The notes beneath the pieces were generated by a model. The model ran no database searches, was not told the DNA's origin, and saw only the letters and a program-made list of their open reading frames with translations. Position numbers and translations under genes: made by a program. Of a stretch of 64,000 nucleotides of DNA, positions 58,055-64,000 are shown piece after piece (the stretch's first letter is position 1; each line of letters starts with the position of its first letter). Source of the stretch: Prostheceraeus crozeri. Its lineage: Eukaryota > Platyhelminthes > Polycladida > Euryleptidae. Location of the stretch: the NCBI GenBank assembly GCA_907163375.1, contig CAJQUW010004775.1:62001-126000 (forward strand), read 5' to 3'.

Positions 58055-58814
58055 TAGTCCGGGAGCCAGCGTGAAGTTGTGCAGGGAACGAGGTAGTACA
58101 TAAAACTTTCACATAGCATAGTACACCTCTAACCTACTGCAAAACTTCGCGTCTGCCGGATCAGATCATTTGCTTTTCAGAAATAGAGATATAACAAAAA
58201 GATAATGAAATACAATGGTAAAATTGTGACCTTTAAGGAGTTGACTCCATTTTTTCGAATTTTGCTCATAAAAATTTGCTTTCAAATTGTAGAAAAATTA
58301 GGGTTATTTGTTGAAATTGTGAACAGATCAAAATTTTTAATCATCTCATTATCAGTTCAAGTGAAGAGGATGAAGAAAGTTTACGTCAGAGAGGTTGAAG
58401 TTTAAGATAATTTACAAAAAAAACCTCGTTAAATTTATGCAAAATCAAAGTTAAAACCAATTTAAAGTGTAAACTTTGCAGTTACATTGTCACTGATGTC
58501 TGTCACAATGATTGTTTGATAACTAAAAGATCATGATCTATAATAACTTTCTTTCTATAAATACCAGTTGAACAAAATACCAAATTGGTAATAACTTTAT
58601 GGAGCAAAAATCGAAAAAAATGGACAACACCTTAGATGTCCACTTTTTTTTTAATATTGGATAGATATGGGATTTTTGTCATCTTCTTTATGTAAATCAA
58701 ATTTTTTGATCGGGATTCGGAGAGTTTAAGTTAGGTTGTAGTTTCTAGATGCTATGTAAGCAGAAAGATTTATGTACTTCTACCCCTGTGTTGCACTGGT
58801 TCACTCCCGATTGT
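58055..58814. mobile_element. Foldback element, degraded copy
   Basis: The first 130-150 bases (TAGTCCGGGAGCCAGCGTGA onward) are nearly identical to the copy at 35940. The rest, including the right arm, aligns but with many differences and ends in a decayed CACTCCCGATT. The total length (760) fits the family. The frame 58205-58405 is not a gene. Confidence 0.82.
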
Positions 58815-59571
58815 AATGTATTCAGTTGTTGAAAAATGGAATCTATTTAAATTCAGATGAACATGGGCCTTTTTGGATGCGTCATGATTCAAACAAAGAA
58901 AATGACATCCTAACTTAATCTTTACAACATCTTTATGTCTTGAAGCAATAATGATTTGCTTGTGTTACAATGAGCCATCTGCTGCTCCTTGTTTTTCAAT
59001 CAAATAAAACGAACTTATGCGGCAAGCTTTTTGTTGCATCACCTCTAACACCTATGACAATCATGTTGCGTCATGGAGCCGGTTTCTGCAAACGTTGATG
59101 GCCATGAACAACTAGTCTAACTCATTGCATCGATGCGGACAGAATTGAGTAAATTTGTAAGCGGTTCGTTGATGTAGCACCCACTAATGTGGTTGATTGG
59201 TGTGTGTGGGTGTTTAGCAAAAATCATGCAGCAGCATTCAAATGCTGATCCTTCTCTTGTATAATGCAAATTAAGAAAAACAAAAGTTGCTCGTGTAAGA
59301 TAGCGCTAAATATAATTATTGACTAGGAATGTTGAACTATAATAAGTCTGGTACAATGAATACAAACCATATTACACGCAGAGATGTAATGGGTGCCGGA
59401 ATCGAGGGTTGCATCCCCCAAATGACTTTTGAAGTATCTATCAATAAAACTTTGTATGCATATAACTAAAATTCCACTTGAATTCATTACCAATCGAATA
59501 AAAGGACGGATGATTGATCAAAGTCTTCGGTTTCAACTCCGTAGACATGATGCATGTCCTCAAAATGTGCA
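58815..59571. other. No gene recognised
   Basis: Sequence between the foldback copy and the hAT target site, with nothing recognised. Confidence 0.5.
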
Positions 59572-60649
59572 CTTTGCACTAGAGATGTACCTAAGCTGAC
59601 CCGAGCGGAACCGATGGCGGCTTGCCTCGTCTCCACTTCTTCAAGCCAGTCGGAGCCGCGAGTTTTCGGCTTAAAATACATCGTTGTAAGGTGCAATATA
59701 GGTGCAAGATAGAGTTTTATATGATTTTTTGTGGTACGCTGACTAAATTTGGTAGCATTTGTTAAGTAGGCCTTTTCAAAGTCCTAACTTTAAGGATAAT
59801 GATTTACAGAATTAAAAGACATACTTCAGAGTTAGAGTTATACAAAAACATTTTTCAGAGAACATGGGATTCGATATATTTAGATGAACTTTTGATCATA
59901 CACGATATTTATGGGTAGGCCAAATCGCAATCGTAGTCATAAAACGAGGTTTATAGCTCTACACCGGAATGGGTCTTCCCAAAATCTGATTTTTCTTCAT
60001 CTTAACTGATTTTGCAGCCTACCAAATGAATGAATTTATAAGTCAAAAAACATCTGTTTAATGAATTAAAAAAAAATACTTCGAATTATTTCCCGAATTT
60101 TCGTGGTTTTAATTACATTGTGAAAGCATAAATTTATCAAAGAATTAAAATTCATTCATTTAGGAGACTTTAGGCAGACTCTAACACCTTTGCCTAAGCT
60201 CAGTAATGGACAGTTTTTGATATTCTTATGCTAAGATTGATGGACCAGAGGCTCTTTATTATTCGTCAAGGACCATCACCCTCAAATGGTAGCTTGTGCT
60301 GCGATAAATGCCTTCATCAAAATTTTATGATAAAACTGATGCGTAATTATATTAACCAGATGCATCAGATCGTTAGAGAAAATGAAAAGTAGAATATTAC
60401 ATCAATGCAACCAGGAATCTTCCAAAAGAACAAATCATTGTGTAATGTCACATTATACTATTATAATGTCACCCACCTAATAAATTATTATATAATAGTC
60501 TCATGTTGCCATATTATACCAAAAAATATGCGACGTTCACGTCCAGACGCTTAGTCGTGGCAGGCATCTGACAAAATAGAAGTGATTTTACAAATTCTAA
60601 TTCTCGCTCAAAAGTCTCGTGGACGGTCATTCATCGTTGCCTGATAACA

Positions 60650-60700
60650 ATACTAATAATAATATTATATTATATTATATTATTATTATTATTATTATAT
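60650..60700. repeat. AATAAT/TTATA/TTA microsatellite
   Basis: ACTAATAATAATATTATATT is followed by repeated TATTA units. It is a simple repeat inside the hAT element. Confidence 0.9.
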
Positions 60701-61129
60701 GCTATTCATCATCGGGGGAGTTTTTTTTATTTTTTCTTACTTTTGAGTCATGGTCCTCCCCTTCTGCTGATGCATATGAATGATAATACCTTCAATTTGC
60801 ATATCACGAATGTTCAAAATGTTCAGATTAAGTTTATTTTGTGGCGGTCATGTGGCGATCACTGCCGTCGTTCACAATCGATAAATACAATAAAGCGGAT
60901 TAAAAGCAAGCAGCAGCAGCAAAAAAGCAAGAGTAAAGAGATTGAAAAACAAGGTGAAAAAAACAAGTAAAATGAAAAACAAGAAAAACTATAATGAAAT
61001 CATCGCAAAAGGAACGGCGGATCCCGTGTGGTCACTCCCATCTGTGGTTAAAGAACCGAAGGTTACTGAACGAGGAAGGCACGACTAAAAGGACACGACC
61101 TATAAGCAAAAGGGTGTTGGCATTTGAGT

Positions 61130-61558
61130 GAAGTTACAAACAGACATAGTTCGTTTTGGTGTAACTGCAAATTTTAACATAGAAATTTCAGGAAAATTGT
61201 TGATATACTTTAACGAAAAGTGTCTGTTTGTACACTTTACTTCATCCTCTGTCACTGAATGATAACGCATTTGAAAGATCATGATCTGTAGATGATTTCT
61301 ATAATAACCAGTTCAACAAAATACCAATTTGTGTAACATTTATGAGCAAAAATTCGAAAAAATGGAGTCAACACCTTAAATGTCACAATTTTACCACTGG
61401 AAATACATAGGATTGTGTTATCCTCTCTATTTCTGAAAAGCAAATGATCTGATCTGGCAGACGCGAAGTTTTGCAGTAGGTTAGAGGTGGACTATGCTAT
61501 GTGAAAGTTGTATGTACTACCTCGTTCCCTGCACAACTTCACGCTAGCTCCCGGACTA
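61130..61558. mobile_element. Foldback element, right half only, nested in a hAT element
   Basis: From about 61150 it matches 36284-36687 almost base for base (GGTGTAACTGCAAATTTTAA to GCTAGCTCCCGGACTA), but the left arm is missing. It lies inside the element 59580-61682, so it inserted later or was deleted in place. The - strand frame 61100-61282 is a by-product. Confidence 0.88.
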
Positions 61559-61690
61559 ACTGTGGATTACGTTGAATTTTAACTTTGTTTTACCCAAAAT
61601 TAAAATGGCTCGTCGGCTGCGCTTGAATATTTCAAAATCACATCGGCTCGCGGCTCGTCAGGTCGAACCATGCGCATCTCTACTTTGCAC

Positions 61691-64000
61691 AGACATATGC
61701 CCAGAAGGCGAAACAAAGAAATGTGCTGCGCTGATGTCATAATAGTTTCACGAAAAGATGCAGAGATCAAATGTGATAGTTCAATGCTAAAATGCCGAAG
61801 AATTTGTCCAGATGAGTATGGTTAGCTCGATTTCTCTTCTATTTTTGATAATAGAAATTTTTTGCAGTTTCGGCTGTTAGAGTCTAGAGGTTTGATTGAA
61901 TTGAAGTATTCAAGGATTCGATCTCGAACTCGCTTCCTCGCAGAGTTTAAAAAACAGGCTTTTTGGTGTTTTAAACCACGACAATTTTTTTCAAAATTCC
62001 ATCTTTATACATCGCTTACTATTAAATAAATTGGCAACCTCAAAAACTGTTTTGATGTGTGAAATATGGAGCACCTGTGATGTCGATAACATGCTAAACT
62101 TTTATCATGCTAATATTTGTTTGCATCGACCATACATGTATTTCTCGGTAGTGTTTTTAGTATCCACATTGACCTGTCTAACAAGTAAAGAGTGGAAAAT
62201 AGTATTCTTCAATTAATCTGCTCTCGCTGTGAATATAATTATCAAGACATCTATCAACAAGTATATACATATACTGGCGTCTAAATCAGAGTTCAAAGAC
62301 AATGTAATTTAAGGCGATAGTTAATAGTAGCTGTGAGTTTAAATAACCTGAAGCTTAAATCACGGTGCTATGAAATATTTGATGGGAATTATGTTTTTCA
62401 TTCTGAAATCTATGTTGACATTGAAAAGTGAATATGCCTCACTTATTGCGGAGGCATTTCTTTGTTGCCGAATTGTGATTATATGACCTTATTGGTAATA
62501 TGTCAATATGACCTCATTTCATCGAAAAATAGCAATCTTTAAGTAGCCTACAGCACATAGTAATACGCAAACAAAATCCAGCAAGAAAAGTTAGGTAGTT
62601 AAAGTTGCTTATCTCCAGACAGTTGAATTCCTTCATGCGCAGCCTGTTTTAGTATTTATAGGCCCACTGCAACGTGGTTTATTACGTAGTGAAACATGCT
62701 CAAACAAAGCATCCAGGACCATGTGACTTAGCATAAGAAACTTGTTTGTTGATGAAAGATAATCATTACGAATACGAAAGGAACATGATCTGAGCATTCG
62801 AATGTGAATTTTTGCGCCATCATATTGCTTATTCAGTTAGTAGTTAATATGAAAGAAGATCTCTTAACCTAGAAGTACATCAGTGTAAGCCATTTTCACT
62901 TCACCGATTCAAATACTGTCCACCGGTCACTTTAGATATGAGAAGCGATGGCGAGCCATTCGTTGCCAACCACTGGTCTACGTGTACGTATGCAACGCAT
63001 TTAACCCAAAAATGTAATTTTGTCATGAAACTATCAGGTCATTGATGTAGCTATCATGAAAGTGATGTAACTCTCCTGCAACCGTTCTCATCGTCCGCGC
63101 CGTCTCATTGAGTTTTAGCAAGACAGAAGATGCAACTTATCTCGTTATGCAGGTTTCACATCATCAGTCAGCCGTGTCCTCACATTGTCAGTCAATTAGA
63201 CAACAGGTCAGCATCTTGCAATAAGACATCCTAAGAATGCCTGCGACATCTCACTGCGATTGTATTCAGATCAGAAATGAAAGTTTTCAGTGGAATGGTA
63301 TGTACGAGTATAACCTCTGCATTGTTCTCGATACATTCTTTCATGATTATGCATCAAAGTTTACATCCATTGTTCTCCTCGTTCCTAACTAAGTGCTGTA
63401 AATAGCATTAATAATTAGCTTGGCGTCTGCTCTCTGATGTTAGTGGTAGCAGGAATGACTGAAGCAAAATATGAAGTAAATCTCTCAAACGTACTAAAAA
63501 TGAAGACATTAATCGATAATTTTTGTTATTTGAATGCAGCAAATACCATATAAGAACTCCACGGGTGTATGAGGAGGGACGTGGTTCTTACCCCCTCTTG
63601 GTATTCACGGAATGTGTTGAAATATGATAGGCATGCTGCACACACAGGATAAGCCCAAGGACAGTAGAATGAGATTCATAAATAAGATCTAAATACTCAG
63701 GGTTGCCCAGGGACGACTTTTCATAATCTAAGCAAATTTAGACCGCACTTAACTTATTCAAAATGTGCGCTTTCGCTAATTATACTTAAATTTATAATGC
63801 ACTGGCCAAACCCGGACTCTCTCGGAGGGAATCTTTGATGTAATGGGATGTCAGATTGATCATCAATACATTACATTCGTGGATAGCATGGTGATCATCG
63901 ATTTGGAAAGCAATCTTGAAAGAAGCTGGTGCGACTCAAACCAAAGTGCACTATTTAGTGTTAATTACCTGTTCGTTGAAAATCAATTGGAATAAAAATT
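61691..64000. other. No gene recognised
   Basis: Only a possible solo hAT terminus at 62962 was noticed. A short hairpin (AAGAACTCCACG / CGTGGTTCTT) lies at about 63553-63590. Confidence 0.5.
62962..62975. repeat. Solo hAT-like terminus
   Basis: GTTGCCAACCACTG is the inverse of CAGTGGTTGGCAAC, a common hAT-type end, and it is preceded by GGCGAGCCATTC. No partner end was seen in the window, so this is tentative. Confidence 0.35.

Larger units (their letters stand above)
59580..61682. mobile_element. hAT element with perfect 8-bp target duplication
   Basis: The ends TAGAGATGTAC... and ...GCGCATCTCTA are inverted. The flanks CTTTGCAC (59572-59579) and CTTTGCAC (61683-61690) are identical, the 8-bp duplication expected for hAT. 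It is 2,103 bp and includes half a foldback element (61130-61558) and a TTATA/TTA microsatellite (60650-60700). No transposase was recognised, so it is non-autonomous or fully decayed. The - strand frame 59487-59696 crosses the left edge and is not a gene. Confidence 0.85.

Noticed and set aside
1-64000. CRISPR arrays, operons, prokaryotic promoters or terminators
   Set aside because: No regularly spaced repeats with unique spacers and no compact same-strand gene runs are seen. The window is clearly animal nuclear DNA.

Overview
The window looks like nuclear DNA from an invertebrate animal. It is AT-rich, has GT-AG introns from 65 bp to about 9 kb, carries animal housekeeping genes, and is packed with decayed transposons. 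Nothing in the sequence fixes the phylum.

Three host genes can be supported. (1) The C-terminal two-thirds of a TM9SF2-type transmembrane-9 protein lies on the + strand in seven exons: 4037-4151, 7944-8132, 8198-8668, 12243-12394, 15292-15403, 16548-16719 and 25838-25905. Splice phases are consistent throughout, and the protein ends in the COPI-binding tail KVD. Its 5' exons were not found here. (2) A complete, intronless, divergent histone H2B gene (17289-17654, +) sits inside the last TM9SF2 intron. (3) A complete, intronless peroxisomal sarcosine oxidase-like (PIPOX) gene lies at 33187-34386 on the - strand.

Almost everything else recognisable is mobile-element sequence. Between 0 and 9 kb there are a long palindromic element, a tRNA-derived SINE, a LINE tail, an element with GGGGTGACTTGGGACA termini and a small palindromic MITE. 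The TM9SF2 introns also hold hAT elements, a dead Tc1 element and a 193-bp tandem duplication. From 27 to 39 kb there are a hAT element with a target duplication, an RTE-like LINE end, a Tc1 element interrupted by a 748-bp foldback element, and a piggyBac-like MITE. A roughly 4-kb CR1/L2-like LINE (39.3-43.4 kb, - strand) abuts about 900 bp of nearly pure T-rich sequence. From 46 to 62 kb there are a LINE tail, an inverted pair with coding-like arms, a second SINE copy, three further TIR elements, a degraded foldback copy, and a 2.1-kb hAT element with a perfect 8-bp target duplication and half a foldback copy nested inside it.

The host genes show no operon-like or pathway link. H2B lies in the TM9SF2 intron in the same orientation and PIPOX is separate. 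No new multi-gene system was found. The most unusual points are the nested H2B gene with a palindromic element just upstream, the tandemly duplicated exon-like unit at 25.2-25.6 kb, the inverted coding-like arms at 47.4-48.2 kb, the T-rich block and the layered foldback insertions. All calls come from reading the sequence and recalling families; no search was run.
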